Below are positions 16,853 to 26,011 of a DNA stretch of 44,824 nt, one piece after another. The number at the start of each line of letters is the position of its first letter. The stretch's first letter is position 1. The DNA is from Vicinamibacteria bacterium (GTDB lineage Bacteria; Acidobacteriota; Vicinamibacteria; Vicinamibacterales; UBA8438), in assembly GCA_022820825.1 (NCBI GenBank), contig JAJEEU010000013.1:1-44824 (forward strand), written 5' to 3'. A model generated the notes under the pieces. That model had not been told where the DNA came from, ran no database searches, and saw only the letters and a program-made list of their open reading frames with translations. The translations under genes and the position numbers were made by a program.

Positions 16853-18253
16853 ATGAAGCCCACCGCACTCCACGTCATTCCATCTATCGACATGCTGCGG
16901 CGGCGTGACGCCGTACGGCTGCTCGAGGAGCGCTTCGGCCGCAAGGCGGTCGTTGCCGCCCTCCGCGAGGAAGCCGCCATCGTGCGCGCGGAACTGGTGG
17001 ATTCCCCGGCGGCGCTACCGAGCGGCGAATCGGTGGTGCGGCAGATCGAGGCCGGCCTGACGCAGCGCCTCCGTGCGACGCTCTCACCGTCGCTGCGGCG
17101 GGTCATCAACGCCACCGGCGTCATCGTGCATACGAACCTCGGCCGGGCGCCGCTGGCCCGCCCCGCCGTCGAACGGATTGCGGCCGCGGCCGGCTATTCG
17201 AACCTCGAGTACGACCTCGCCAGTGGATCGCGGGGGTCGCGGGCGGTCCACGCGCAGGCGCTGCTGCAGTACCTGACCGGCGCGGAGGATGCGGCCGTCG
17301 TCAACAACAACGCGGCCGCCGTGCTGCTGACGCTGACGGCGCTTGCCGCCGGCCGGGAGGTGATCGTCTCGCGCGGCGAGCTGGTGGAGATCGGCGGCGG
17401 GTTCCGCATCCCCGACGTGCTCCGGCAGTCGGGCGCGCTCCTGCGCGAGGTCGGCACGACGAACCGGACGCGCGCGGCGGATTACGCCGCCGCCGTCAAC
17501 GACCGTACGGCGCTCATTCTGCGCGTGCATCCATCGAACTTCCGCGTCGAGGGTTTTGCGGAACGGCCCCCGCTCGCGGCGCTGATCGATGTCGGGCGGC
17601 GGTTCGAGCTGCCCGTCGTGGAAGACCTGGGCAGCGGCAACCTGCTCGATCGACCGGGGTGGGACGAGCCGGCCGTCGGCGCAAGCCTGCGCGCCGGTTG
17701 CGCGGTCTGCTGCTTCAGCGGCGACAAGCTGCTCGGGGGACCGCAGGCCGGAATCATCGTGGGACGCGCCGAACAACTCGAACCGATACGCCGGCATCCG
17801 CTGATGCGCGCCGTGCGCGCGGACAAGCTGGCGTACGCCGCGCTCGAAGGCACGCTGCTGGAATATGCGGCCGGGCGGGCCGGAGACACCGTTCCGGTGG
17901 CGGCGATGATCGGCGCCGGGGCGGAGTCGCTGCGGTCGCGCGCCCGGCGCATCGAGGAGCGGCTGGCGCCGGTTGCCGGCCTCATGATTGCCGTTGCCGA
18001 GGGCGACTCCGTGATTGGCGGCGGCGCGGCCCCCGACCTGACCATCCCGAGCTGCCTGCTCGACGTGCGCGTGGAGGGCTGCAGCCCGGACGAGCTGGAC
18101 GCGCTGCTGCGACAGGCCGAGCCACCCGTCATCGGCCGCATCGAACAGGATCGGCTGTTGCTGGATCTCCGCACCGTGCAGCCGGGCGAAGACGACGCAC
18201 TGGCGCAAGTGCTCGCGCGGCTCCCGGACCAACCGGCAGCCACGGAGGGCTAG
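16853..18253 (+). CDS. selA: L-seryl-tRNA(Sec) selenium transferase (selenocysteine synthase)
   Basis: SelA is a PLP enzyme that converts Ser-tRNA(Sec) to Sec-tRNA(Sec) using selenophosphate. The 466-residue protein has IPSIDMLRR near the start, INATGVIVHTNLGRAPL, a central NNNAAAVLLTLTALA, and the PLP lysine K292 in FSGDKLLGGPQAGI. The C-terminus includes IGRIEQDRLLLDLRT. Length matches the family. Start ATG 16853 is supported by the conserved IPSID segment just after it, but no Shine-Dalgarno is visible because repeat R1 runs up to the codon. The TAG stop is part of palindromic element P2. No selB, selD or tRNA-Sec is in the window. Confidence 0.95.
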   Translation: MKPTALHVIPSIDMLRRRDAVRLLEERFGRKAVVAALREEAAIVRAELVDSPAALPSGESVVRQIEAGLTQRLRATLSPSLRRVINATGVIVHTNLGRAPLARPAVERIAAAAGYSNLEYDLASGSRGSRAVHAQALLQYLTGAEDAAVVNNNAAAVLLTLTALAAGREVIVSRGELVEIGGGFRIPDVLRQSGALLREVGTTNRTRAADYAAAVNDRTALILRVHPSNFRVEGFAERPPLAALIDVGRRFELPVVEDLGSGNLLDRPGWDEPAVGASLRAGCAVCCFSGDKLLGGPQAGIIVGRAEQLEPIRRHPLMRAVRADKLAYAALEGTLLEYAAGRAGDTVPVAAMIGAGAESLRSRARRIEERLAPVAGLMIAVAEGDSVIGGGAAPDLTIPSCLLDVRVEGCSPDELDALLRQAEPPVIGRIEQDRLLLDLRTVQPGEDDALAQVLARLPDQPAATEG

Positions 18254-18414
18254 GAGTCCGTGGCGAATCCCCGCGTCGCACCGAGACCGGTCAGGCGCCC
18301 GGCTGACAAGGCGAGACGAGCGAGCATACTTGAGAGTATGTGAGCGAGGAACAACACAGTCAGGCGGGATGCATGGCCGGTCGAATGCAGCGTGGATTCG
18401 CTACGGACTCCTAG
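18250..18414. repeat. P2 palindromic element, copy 1
   Basis: A 165-base element with terminal inverted repeats of 21 bases and one mismatch, which would be a G.U pair in RNA: it starts CTAGGAGTCCGTGGCGAAT and ends with the reverse complement, ...TACGGACTCCTAG. Inner arms are also roughly complementary, and a central hairpin CATACT-TGAG-AGTATG lies at 18325-18340. It lies between convergent selA and nqrM and provides the TAG stop of both. A second copy is at 29162-29323 and a 30-base relic at 34036-34065. No T-run is present, so terminator function is uncertain. Confidence 0.8.
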
Positions 18415-18587
18415 GCCGACGCTTTGCGCTTCGGGCAGACGGCGCAGCGCAGCGAATCGCCGTCGGGCCCGGACAGCTCGGGTCCTCCGCAGGAACCCCG
18501 CAGGCAGGTCTGGTTGAACAGCAGGCCCACCGCCATCACCAGCATTGCCGCGGCGATGACGCCCAGCGAGAGCAGGAACAGCGCCAC
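18411..18587 (-). CDS. nqrM: Na+-NQR maturation protein NqrM
   Basis: A 58-residue membrane protein starting at GTG 18587. One transmembrane helix (ALFLLSLGVIAAAMLVMAVG) is followed by LRGSCGGPELSG and a C-terminal CAVC pair. This is the NqrM pattern: helix, GSCGG, then CxxC. NqrM is known to be needed for Fe delivery to the NqrD/NqrE cysteines. It lies downstream of the nqr genes, separated from apbE by an NCS2 permease. Its TAG stop is formed by the end of element P2. The gene is short and easily missed. Confidence 0.85.
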   Translation of the reverse strand: MALFLLSLGVIAAAMLVMAVGLLFNQTCLRGSCGGPELSGPDGDSLRCAVCPKRKASA

Positions 18588-18654
18588 TGTCTCTTTATTC
18601 TAGTCCGCCGCGGGCATTCGCGCGACGTGTTCGCCCGTGCAACGCGGCGCGGTT

Positions 18655-20406
18655 TCAGGCGGACTGCGACGGCGGCTCCACCCGCACCGTCACGACGTCC
18701 GTGTCGTGATATTGCTGGTGGCGCACCGACGAAGCGTAGTGCCGCAGCAGCCGCAGCGAGACCTCCAGGTCGACGGGCTCGCCGGCGGTGCGTTCTCCCA
18801 GCAGCGCCATCTGGTCCTCGATGTTCGACTCGGCGGCCGCCGCGACGAACTCCAGCTCCGCGGCGCGGCCGTCGCTGCGGGCGACCAGATGGACATGCCG
18901 CTCGGGCTGCCCCGCCGCCTCCTCGTCCTTGCGGACGAGGGCGAGCAGGGTCTCCTCACCGACCGCGCGCAGCCGCTCCGACATCGCCTTGCCCCACCCG
19001 CGGCTGGCGGCGAACTTGCCGAGGAACGCGTCGATGGCCGGGTAAGCATCCACGCTCAGAGGGGTCCGGACGCGCTGCCGCCGCGGCCTGGACAACTCCA
19101 GGAACAACGTCATGAGAATCGCCGCAAGACCGCCGGAGGTCATGCCGTTGCCGAGCAACCCGCCGAATACGCCCAGCGAGTCGGCGAAGATCAACTCGTT
19201 CTGGAACCCGAGACCGATCCAGAATCCGACCCCGGCCACGACACCCTTGCGATAGTCGACGCCGTCCTCCACGACGACCTTCATGCCGAGCACGAACAGG
19301 GTCGCCATCAGCACGATGGTGTACGCGCCGGCCACGGGGCCCGGGATGGCGAGAATCAACGCCATGAACTTCGGCAGGAACGCCATCCCGACGAACAGCA
19401 CGCCGATGCATACCCCGACGCTGCGGGCGGCGACGCCGGTGATTTCCGTCACCGAGACGCTGGACGAATAGGTCGTGTTCGGCACCGTCCCCGCCAGACC
19501 CGAAAGCAGGTTCCCGACGCCGTCGGCGGCGACCGCGCCCTGCACGACGCGAAAGTCGATCGCCCGCGCCTTGCGGCGGGAGACGCGCTGGATGGCGACG
19601 CTGTCGCCGATGGTCTCGATGGCGCCGATGAGGGTCACGAAGACGAACGCCGGCAGCAGGGACCAGAAGGCAATGCTGAAGTCGAGATTGAATCCCGGCC
19701 ATCCGCCGGCAGGCAGTCCGACCCAGCCCGCCGCGGCGATGCGCTGGACGTCGTAGAGACCGAATACCGAGGCGACGGCGCAGCCGGTGCTGATCCCGAT
19801 GACCGGCGCCCAGAGCCTCCAGACGCCGGCGGCGCGCAGCGTGACCAGCACCGTGACCACCAGTGTCGCGGTCGCGCTGACGGGCGCGGCCAATGGCGCC
19901 GAGCCCGCCGGCACGTCCGTCAGCAGGCCGAACATGATCGGCATGAGCGTTACGGGGATCAGCATGATCACCGTGCCGCACACCGTCGGTGTCAGCAGCC
20001 TGCGCAACAGCGACAAGCGCGCCGAGAGGGCGAACTGGAACAGCGCCGAGACGGTGACGAGGGTCGCGAGGAGCCCCGGTCCACCCTCCGTGATCGCCGT
20101 CACGCAAACGGCGATGAAGGCGGCCGACGTGCCCATCAGCAGGACATGCCCGGATCCGACGCGGCCGACGCGCACGGCCTGCAGCACCGTGGTGACACCG
20201 CTGATCGCCAGCGCCGCGAACGTGGCCCACGAGAGGAATGCGTCGCCGCCGCCGGCCGCCCGCACGACGATGGCGGGCGTCAGTACGATGCCCGCGACCG
20301 CGAGCATTGCGAACTGGAACCCCAGTCCGAGGGCGAGCGCCGCGGGCGGCCGCTCATCCGGCTCGTAGCGAACGTCCCGCAAGATCCCCGGGTCTGCCTG
20401 CGCCAC
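18655..20406 (-). CDS. NCS2-family nucleobase permease with an extra C-terminal soluble domain
   Basis: A 583-residue protein. Residues 1-440 form an NCS2 (xanthine/uracil permease) core with about 12-14 membrane segments, including VTLIGAIETIGDSVAI (conserved Glu region) and NTTYSSSVSVTEITGVAARS. In that last motif the Gln-Asn usual in NCS2 transporters is replaced by Ser-Ser, so the substrate may differ. Residues about 442-583 are hydrophilic (EETLLALVR, HVHLVARSDG, AAELEFVAAAAESNIEDQ, DTDVVTVRVE); the alternating helices and strands could be a degenerate GHKL/anti-sigma-like fold, a weak guess. Start GTG 20406 has GAAGGG seven bases upstream. It sits between apbE and nqrM. Confidence 0.75.
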   Translation of the reverse strand: MAQADPGILRDVRYEPDERPPAALALGLGFQFAMLAVAGIVLTPAIVVRAAGGGDAFLSWATFAALAISGVTTVLQAVRVGRVGSGHVLLMGTSAAFIAVCVTAITEGGPGLLATLVTVSALFQFALSARLSLLRRLLTPTVCGTVIMLIPVTLMPIMFGLLTDVPAGSAPLAAPVSATATLVVTVLVTLRAAGVWRLWAPVIGISTGCAVASVFGLYDVQRIAAAGWVGLPAGGWPGFNLDFSIAFWSLLPAFVFVTLIGAIETIGDSVAIQRVSRRKARAIDFRVVQGAVAADGVGNLLSGLAGTVPNTTYSSSVSVTEITGVAARSVGVCIGVLFVGMAFLPKFMALILAIPGPVAGAYTIVLMATLFVLGMKVVVEDGVDYRKGVVAGVGFWIGLGFQNELIFADSLGVFGGLLGNGMTSGGLAAILMTLFLELSRPRRQRVRTPLSVDAYPAIDAFLGKFAASRGWGKAMSERLRAVGEETLLALVRKDEEAAGQPERHVHLVARSDGRAAELEFVAAAAESNIEDQMALLGERTAGEPVDLEVSLRLLRHYASSVRHQQYHDTDVVTVRVEPPSQSA

Positions 20407-20441
20407 GGTCAAGCCCTTCGGTCGGGTAGCGGCCTCTGGTC

Positions 20442-21470
20442 TCAGGATTCCGCGGTCAACGCGGTGAACGCCGGCGTCTCGCGTTCGTAGAGCGTCCCGT
20501 CCGGCTGCCGGCCGATCAGCAGCGCGGCCCAGCCGTTGTCCGCAGCGAGCGCGAACCCTTCCTCCGGCCCCAATACCTCCAGGGCCGTCGCCAGGGCATC
20601 CGCGCGGACGCACAGCGGATCGAGCACGCTGGCCGACGCCAGGCCGTGCGCCACGGGCCGGCCGATCCGCGGGTCGATAGTATGCGAAATTCGACCCCCA
20701 TCCAACCGGTAGTAGTTGCGGTAGTCGCCCGAGGTGGCCAGTGCGAGGTCGCGGAGCCCGAACTGGCGCTGGAGTGCGGGCGGTCCGGACACCGGACGCT
20801 CGATCCCGACGCGCCACGCGTCGCCGCGCTCACTGCGCCCGCGCGCGCGCACCTCGCCGCCCACTTCTATCAGATACGACTCGACCCGCTCATCGCGCAG
20901 CAGATCCGCCACCTGGTCGACCGCGTAGCCCTTGGCCAGCGCCGACAGGTCGGCCGCCACCTCCGGCTGCAGCTTGCGGATGGTCGACGCGACCGCGTCC
21001 AGCTCCAGTTGACGATACCCCACGCGCGCCCGCAGCCGCTCGATATCGACATTGTCCGGGAACGCCGCGGGGCGCCCCGCCGGACCGAAGCCCCACGCGT
21101 CGACCAGCGGCGCGACGGTGACGTCGAAGGCCCCCCCGGTCAGCTCGCTGATCTCCCGGGCATGCCGGAATACCGCGAGGGTGTCGGCCGACACCGGGAA
21201 CGGCGCGGTGGAGCGCAGTCGATTGAAGCGGCTCAGCTCCGACTCCGGACGCCAGGTCGACATCCGGCCGTCGACACGCGCGAGCGTCCCCTCGACAGCC
21301 TCCCGCAGCGCCGCCAGGCGTGGTTCGCCGAGGCCTTCCGCGACCACGCGGACCGCGAAACTGGTCCCCATGGTCGAGCCTTCGAACACGTGAAGCGCCG
21401 GCGGGTCGGCGGCGGGGGCGCAGGCGGCGGCCCACGCGATTGCGAGTACGGCCGGCGCGGTTCGTGTCAC
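20442..21470 (-). CDS. apbE: FAD:protein FMN transferase ApbE (lipoprotein)
   Basis: ApbE transfers FMN from FAD onto a Thr of target proteins in the periplasm; its known targets include NqrB and NqrC, encoded upstream here. The 342-residue protein starts at GTG 21470 with a lipoprotein-type signal (VLAIAWAAAC, Cys17). Motifs are FEGSTMGTSFAVRV, MSTWRPESELSRFNR, GGAFDVTVAPLVDAWGFG, DLSALAKGYAVD, YLIEVGGEVRARG, and the metal-binding region IDPRIGRPV...DALATALEVLG. It follows nqrF by 23 bases. Confidence 0.94.
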   Translation of the reverse strand: MTRTAPAVLAIAWAAACAPAADPPALHVFEGSTMGTSFAVRVVAEGLGEPRLAALREAVEGTLARVDGRMSTWRPESELSRFNRLRSTAPFPVSADTLAVFRHAREISELTGGAFDVTVAPLVDAWGFGPAGRPAAFPDNVDIERLRARVGYRQLELDAVASTIRKLQPEVAADLSALAKGYAVDQVADLLRDERVESYLIEVGGEVRARGRSERGDAWRVGIERPVSGPPALQRQFGLRDLALATSGDYRNYYRLDGGRISHTIDPRIGRPVAHGLASASVLDPLCVRADALATALEVLGPEEGFALAADNGWAALLIGRQPDGTLYERETPAFTALTAES

Positions 21471-21493
21471 GGCTGCCGGGTTCCCGGTAGCTG

Positions 21494-22720
21494 CTACCCG
21501 AAGTCGTCGAACAGGATGTTCCGCGGCTCGACGCCCAGCCCGTCCAGCATTTCCATGCACGCCTTGAGCATGAGCGGCGGGCCGCACAGGTAGTACTCCA
21601 CGTCCTCGGGCGCCGGGTGGTCCTTCAGGTAGTTGTCGTAGACCACCTGGTGGATGAAGCCGGTATGCCCCGTCCAGCCGTCCTCGGGCAGCGGCTCCGA
21701 CAGGGCAAGATGCCACGCGAAGTTGTCGTGCTCGTTCTGGATGGCGTCGAAGTCGTCGATGTAGAACGCCTCGCGGAGGCTGCGCGCGCCGTACCAGAAG
21801 CTCACCTTCCGGCGCGTCCCCAGGCGCCGGAACTGGTCGAAGATGTGCGAGCGCATCGGCGCCATGCCCGCGCCGCCGCCTATGAACAGCATCTCCGCGT
21901 CCGTCTCCCTGGCGAAGAACTCGCCGAACGGCCCCGAGATCGTGACGTCGTCGCCGGGCTTGAGCCCGAACAGGTAGCCCGTCATCTTGCCCGGCGGCGT
22001 GCCTTCCGGCGCCCGCGGCGGCGGCGAGGCGATGCGCACGTTGAGCATGATCAGGCCGGTTTCCTCGGGATAGTTCGCCATCGAGTACGCGCGTGTCACG
22101 GGCTCGTCCAGCTCGGCGGCGTAGCGCCACAGATTGAACTTGTCCCAGTCGGCGCGGTACTCCTCCTCGACATCGATGTCCTGGTAGGGATACGTGCCCG
22201 CGGGCGCCTCGATCTGTATGTACCCGCCGGCCCGGAACGGCACCACCTCGCCGGCCGGCAGGTCGAGCACCAGCTCCTTGATGAACGTGGCGACGTTCGC
22301 GTTCGAGCGTACCTTGCACTGCCAGCGGCGGATGTCGAACACCTCGGCCGGGATCTCGATCCGCATGTCCTGCTTCACCTTCACCTGGCAGGACAGCCGC
22401 ACGCCGCCGCGGACCTCGCCGCGGTCGAGGTGGCTCAGCTCGGTGGGCAGCACGGCGCCGCCGCCGTCCAGCACCGTGACCTTGCAGACGCCGCAACTGC
22501 CCTTGCCCCCGCAGGCGGACGGCACGAACAGGCTGTTCGCCGCCAGCGTGCCGAGCAGCGTGCCGCCGGTGCTGGTACAGAGCGCGCGCTCCGGGTCGTC
22601 GTTGACCGTGATGTTCACGTCGCCCGTCGACACGAGCCGACTCCGGGCGGCCATGAGCAGGCCGACCAGCGACACGATCGTGAACGTGAACATGAACACG
22701 CCGAGGGCGACCGTCACCAT
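21494..22720 (-). CDS. nqrF: Na+-translocating NADH:quinone reductase subunit F
   Basis: The electron-entry subunit of Na+-NQR: it oxidises NADH through FAD and passes electrons to a 2Fe-2S centre. At 408 residues it has one N-terminal membrane helix, a ferredoxin domain with C70, C76, C79 and C111 (in [12 protein letters not shown] and LSCQVKV), the FAD motif RAYSMANYP, and the nucleotide motif [14 protein letters not shown]. The cysteine positions match the well-studied Vibrio protein as I recall it. All redox residues are intact. Confidence 0.97.
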   Translation of the reverse strand: MVTVALGVFMFTFTIVSLVGLLMAARSRLVSTGDVNITVNDDPERALCTSTGGTLLGTLAANSLFVPSACGGKGSCGVCKVTVLDGGGAVLPTELSHLDRGEVRGGVRLSCQVKVKQDMRIEIPAEVFDIRRWQCKVRSNANVATFIKELVLDLPAGEVVPFRAGGYIQIEAPAGTYPYQDIDVEEEYRADWDKFNLWRYAAELDEPVTRAYSMANYPEETGLIMLNVRIASPPPRAPEGTPPGKMTGYLFGLKPGDDVTISGPFGEFFARETDAEMLFIGGGAGMAPMRSHIFDQFRRLGTRRKVSFWYGARSLREAFYIDDFDAIQNEHDNFAWHLALSEPLPEDGWTGHTGFIHQVVYDNYLKDHPAPEDVEYYLCGPPLMLKACMEMLDGLGVEPRNILFDDFG

Positions 22721-22778
22721 CGTTGTCGTCGTTCTCCTGCCGCGCCTGCCGCTGCGAACCTCGAGGTCACCACGATCA

Positions 22779-23393
22779 CTACAGTTGCACGCCGCCGAAC
22801 GCCATGAAGCCGAGCGCCATCAGGCCCACCAGGATGAACGTCAGGCCGAGGCCGCGCAGCGCCGGGGGCGGATTGCTGTAGCGCAGCCGCTCGCGGATGC
22901 CGGCCAGGGCGATGATGGCCAGCGCCCAGCCGATGCCGGATCCGAGACCGAAGACCGTGCTCTCGGCCAGCGTGTAGCTGCGCTCGACCATGAACAGCGA
23001 CGCGCCGAGAATGGCGCAGTTGACCGCGATGAGCGGCAGGAAGATCCCCAGCGCCGCGTGCAGCGGCGGCGCGAACCGGTCGAGGGTCATCTCAACGATC
23101 TGCACCATGGCGGCGATTGTGCCGATGTAGGTCAGGAAACCCAGGAACGACAGATCCTGCTCGGCCAGCGACGGATGGAGCCAGGCCAGCGCGCCCGGCT
23201 GCAGCAGCCGGGTGTAGATCAGGTTGTTCATGGGCACGGTAATCGTCAGCACGAAGATCACCGCGACGCCGAGGCCGAACGCCGTCTTGACCTGGCGCGA
23301 CACCGCCAGGAAGGAGCACATGCCCAGGAAGAACGCCAGCGCCATGTTCTCCACGAACACGGCTTTCACGGCGAGATTGATGTAGTGCTCCAT
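22779..23393 (-). CDS. nqrE: Na+-translocating NADH:quinone reductase subunit E
   Basis: A 204-residue integral membrane subunit with six hydrophobic segments. It contains the conserved half-helix cysteines C26 (in FFLGMCSF) and C125 (in [11 protein letters not shown]). With their NqrD counterparts these bind the intramembrane iron centre matured by NqrM. The ATG overlaps the nqrD stop by one base (TGATG). Confidence 0.96.
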   Translation of the reverse strand: MEHYINLAVKAVFVENMALAFFLGMCSFLAVSRQVKTAFGLGVAVIFVLTITVPMNNLIYTRLLQPGALAWLHPSLAEQDLSFLGFLTYIGTIAAMVQIVEMTLDRFAPPLHAALGIFLPLIAVNCAILGASLFMVERSYTLAESTVFGLGSGIGWALAIIALAGIRERLRYSNPPPALRGLGLTFILVGLMALGFMAFGGVQL

Positions 23394-24022
23394 CAGTCGC
23401 TCTCCACCTGCTCGGGCTTCCAGGCGCGCAACGCCCAGATGAAGAAACCGATGATGAAGAAAGCGCTCGGCGACAGCACCATCAGGCCGTTGGGCGTGTA
23501 CCAGCCGCCCTCGGCCGCCAGCGGCAGCAGTTGCGTCCCGAACAGCGAACCGAAGCCGAACAGCTCGCGCAGCGCCGCCGTGCCCATCAGGATGGCGCCG
23601 TATCCGAGCCCGTTGCCGAGGCCGTCGATGAGGCTCATGGCCGGCGGGTTCTGCATGGCGTACGCCTCGGCGCGGCCCATGATGATGCAGTTGGTGATGA
23701 TGAGCCCGACGAACACCGAGAGCTGCTGCGAGATCTCGAACAGGTACGCCTTGAGCACCTGGTCGACGACGATGACCAGCGAGGCGATGATCGTCAGTTG
23801 CACGATGATCCGGATGTTGGTCGGGATGTGGTGCCGCAGCACGCTGACGAAGAAGTTCGAGGACATCGTCACGCCCACGACCGCGGCGCTCATCACCAGC
23901 GCCGTGTCCATGCGCGTCGTCACGGCCAGCGCCGAGCAGATGCCGAGCACCTGCAGGGCGATCGGGTTGTTGTTGAATATCGGGTCGATCAGTGCGTCCC
24001 GCGCCGGGTTGCGTTGAGCCAT
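23393..24022 (-). CDS. nqrD: Na+-translocating NADH:quinone reductase subunit D
   Basis: A 209-residue integral membrane subunit, homologous to NqrE and RnfA/E. C29 ([11 protein letters not shown]) and C112 ([14 protein letters not shown]) are the iron ligands. The N-terminus has [11 protein letters not shown]. It overlaps nqrC and nqrE by one base each (TGATG), so synthesis of C, D and E is coupled. Confidence 0.96.
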   Translation of the reverse strand: MAQRNPARDALIDPIFNNNPIALQVLGICSALAVTTRMDTALVMSAAVVGVTMSSNFFVSVLRHHIPTNIRIIVQLTIIASLVIVVDQVLKAYLFEISQQLSVFVGLIITNCIIMGRAEAYAMQNPPAMSLIDGLGNGLGYGAILMGTAALRELFGFGSLFGTQLLPLAAEGGWYTPNGLMVLSPSAFFIIGFFIWALRAWKPEQVESD

Positions 24023-24801
24023 CACGCCCCCTCCCCGCTCATCAGCCGATCCAGATAGGGGCGAAACCCGTTCTCGCCCAGCCAGAAATGCAGCATGTTC
24101 GTCACGCCGCGGCTCGTCATCGTCGCCCCGGCGAGGCCGTCCACGCGGTGCGGATCGGCCTGCGGGTCGCCGGCCCGGCCGCGAATCACCTCGATATCCA
24201 CTGCCGCGCTGTCGTCGAACAGCCGCCGGCCCGGCCACAACGCCTTCCACCTGGGATTGTCTACCTCGCCGCCGAGACCCGGGGTCTCCAGGTGCTCGTA
24301 GTACGTGAGCCCGCGGACGGTAGTCAAATCGGCGTCGATGGCGATGAACCCGTGCAGCGTCGACCAGAGGCCCATGCCGCTGATCGGCAGGATGACGAGA
24401 TCGAGGCCCCCGGCGGCGTTGCGCAGCTCGTAGACCAGCGCCTGCCGCGGCAGGCGCTGGACGCCCGCCATGTTCTCGGGCGCCGGCCGGCCCGTCTCCG
24501 CGCCCGCGGCGGCCGCGCGCTGGTCGAACAGGTCGGGATCCACCCCGTCGACCTCCTCGCCCGTCTCGAGATCGATGACCACCTGGCTGATCGCCTCGAA
24601 GCGGGCGGCAATCTCGTCCGGCGGCGGACGCTCGTCGCTTGTCGCGAGGCCCGCCGCCACCAGCACGTTGCGCTGCTTCTCCAGGGCCTGGTTGGCCGCC
24701 TGCCGGTCGCGCAGCGACACGGCCGACGACGAGACGAACACCGCGCACACCACGCAGACCGCCGCCGCAAAGCCGAGATTGTACGTGGCGCTAGCGTGCA
24801 T
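24022..24801 (-). CDS. nqrC: Na+-translocating NADH:quinone reductase subunit C
   Basis: A 259-residue subunit with one N-terminal membrane helix and a periplasmic domain that carries covalent FMN. The flavinylation motif is [10 protein letters not shown], with the acceptor threonine at T227. Also seen are [13 protein letters not shown] and [14 protein letters not shown], typical of NqrC/RnfG. Start ATG 24801 overlaps nqrB by 11 bases. Its FMN would be attached by the ApbE encoded in the same operon. Confidence 0.95.
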   Translation of the reverse strand: MHASATYNLGFAAAVCVVCAVFVSSSAVSLRDRQAANQALEKQRNVLVAAGLATSDERPPPDEIAARFEAISQVVIDLETGEEVDGVDPDLFDQRAAAAGAETGRPAPENMAGVQRLPRQALVYELRNAAGGLDLVILPISGMGLWSTLHGFIAIDADLTTVRGLTYYEHLETPGLGGEVDNPRWKALWPGRRLFDDSAAVDIEVIRGRAGDPQADPHRVDGLAGATMTSRGVTNMLHFWLGENGFRPYLDRLMSGEGA

Positions 24802-26011
24802 GGCGCGCGCGCCTCCGTCTGATGTTGGCCTGCACCGCAACCCAGTCGATCAGCGGGGCGAACAGGTTCATGAACAGGATGGCCAGCATCATGCCCTCCG
24901 GGTACGCCGGATTGACGACACGGATCAGCACCACCAGCAAGCCTATCAGCAGGCCGTATACGTACTGCCCTCCGGGCGCCGCGGGCGCCGAGACCGGATC
25001 GGTGGCCATGTACACCGTGCCGAACGCCCAGCCGCCGAGCAGGAAGTGCCATGCCGGCGCAACGTCGAAGAACGGGTTCGTGTCCGAGCCGATCTGGTTC
25101 AGCAGCAGCGCCATCGCGCCGGTACCGACGGCGACGCTGGCCATGATGCGCCACGAGCCGACGCCGGTGACAATCAGCACCAGCGCCCCCGCGAGGCAGG
25201 CGATCACCGAGGTCTCGCCCATGGACCCCGGGACCAGGCCGATGAAGGCGTCCCAGGTATTCACCGCTTCCGTGACCGCCGGGCTGCCGCCGAGCGTGGC
25301 CTGCGCCAGCAGCGTCGCGCCGCTCACGCCGTCGGGCGACGTCTGGGCCGCGACCCACACGGTGTCGCCGGAATGCTCGGCCGGATAGGCGAAGAACAGG
25401 AACGCCCGGCCGACCAGCGCCGGGTTCATGACGTTCATGCCCGTGCCGCCGAAGATCTCCTTGCCCACGACCACGCCGAACGTCACGCCCAGCGCCACCT
25501 GCCAGAGCGGTACGGTCGGCGGCATGATCAGCGGGAACAGCATGCCCGTGACGAGGAACCCCTCGCTCACCTCGTGCCGCCGGACCGAGGCGAACAGCAT
25601 CTCCCAGAAACCGCCCACCGCCATCGTCACGACCAGCACCGGCAGGTAGTACAGCCCCCCGTGCACGACGCACGCCAGCCAGTCGTCGGGCGCGAAGCCG
25701 AGTCCGAGCGCCTCGACCGCGGCGGTTTGCCAGGTGTCGAGGTGCGGGGCGCCGGCCGCGATCGCCAGGTTGGCCTGGTAGCCCGTGTTGTAGAACGCCA
25801 TGTACACGCAGCCGGCAAGCGCGATGACCACCGTCATCATCATGCGCTTCAGGTCCAGGCCGTCGCGGACGTGGGACGGTCCGGCGGTGACCTGGCCGGG
25901 CGTATAGAGAATGGTGTCCTGCGCTTCCCAGAGCGCGTACAGCTTCTCCAGGCGCCCCCCGGGCTCGAAGTGGTGGGCCTGCCGATCGAGCAGACGGCGC
26001 AGCAGTTTCAT
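24791..26011 (-). CDS. nqrB: Na+-translocating NADH:quinone reductase subunit B
   Basis: The main membrane subunit, 406 residues with about ten helices; it holds riboflavin and a covalent FMN and forms part of the Na+ path. The FMN attachment motif is [11 protein letters not shown], with T233 the likely acceptor. Other landmarks are [39 protein letters not shown] and [10 protein letters not shown]. Start ATG 26011 overlaps the nqrA stop (ATGA). Confidence 0.97.
   Translation of the reverse strand: MKLLRRLLDRQAHHFEPGGRLEKLYALWEAQDTILYTPGQVTAGPSHVRDGLDLKRMMMTVVIALAGCVYMAFYNTGYQANLAIAAGAPHLDTWQTAAVEALGLGFAPDDWLACVVHGGLYYLPVLVVTMAVGGFWEMLFASVRRHEVSEGFLVTGMLFPLIMPPTVPLWQVALGVTFGVVVGKEIFGGTGMNVMNPALVGRAFLFFAYPAEHSGDTVWVAAQTSPDGVSGATLLAQATLGGSPAVTEAVNTWDAFIGLVPGSMGETSVIACLAGALVLIVTGVGSWRIMASVAVGTGAMALLLNQIGSDTNPFFDVAPAWHFLLGGWAFGTVYMATDPVSAPAAPGGQYVYGLLIGLLVVLIRVVNPAYPEGMMLAILFMNLFAPLIDWVAVQANIRRRRARHAR

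Noticed and set aside
18250..18414. P2 copy 1 as a plain bidirectional intrinsic terminator
   Set aside because: There is no T-run on either strand, the element is long and nested, and related copies sit at sites where termination makes no sense, such as between thiS and thiG.
20442..22496. A 684-codon frame that would fuse ApbE to upstream sequence
   Set aside because: The upstream part is nqrF read in another frame. The lipoprotein signal at GTG 21470 marks the true ApbE start.
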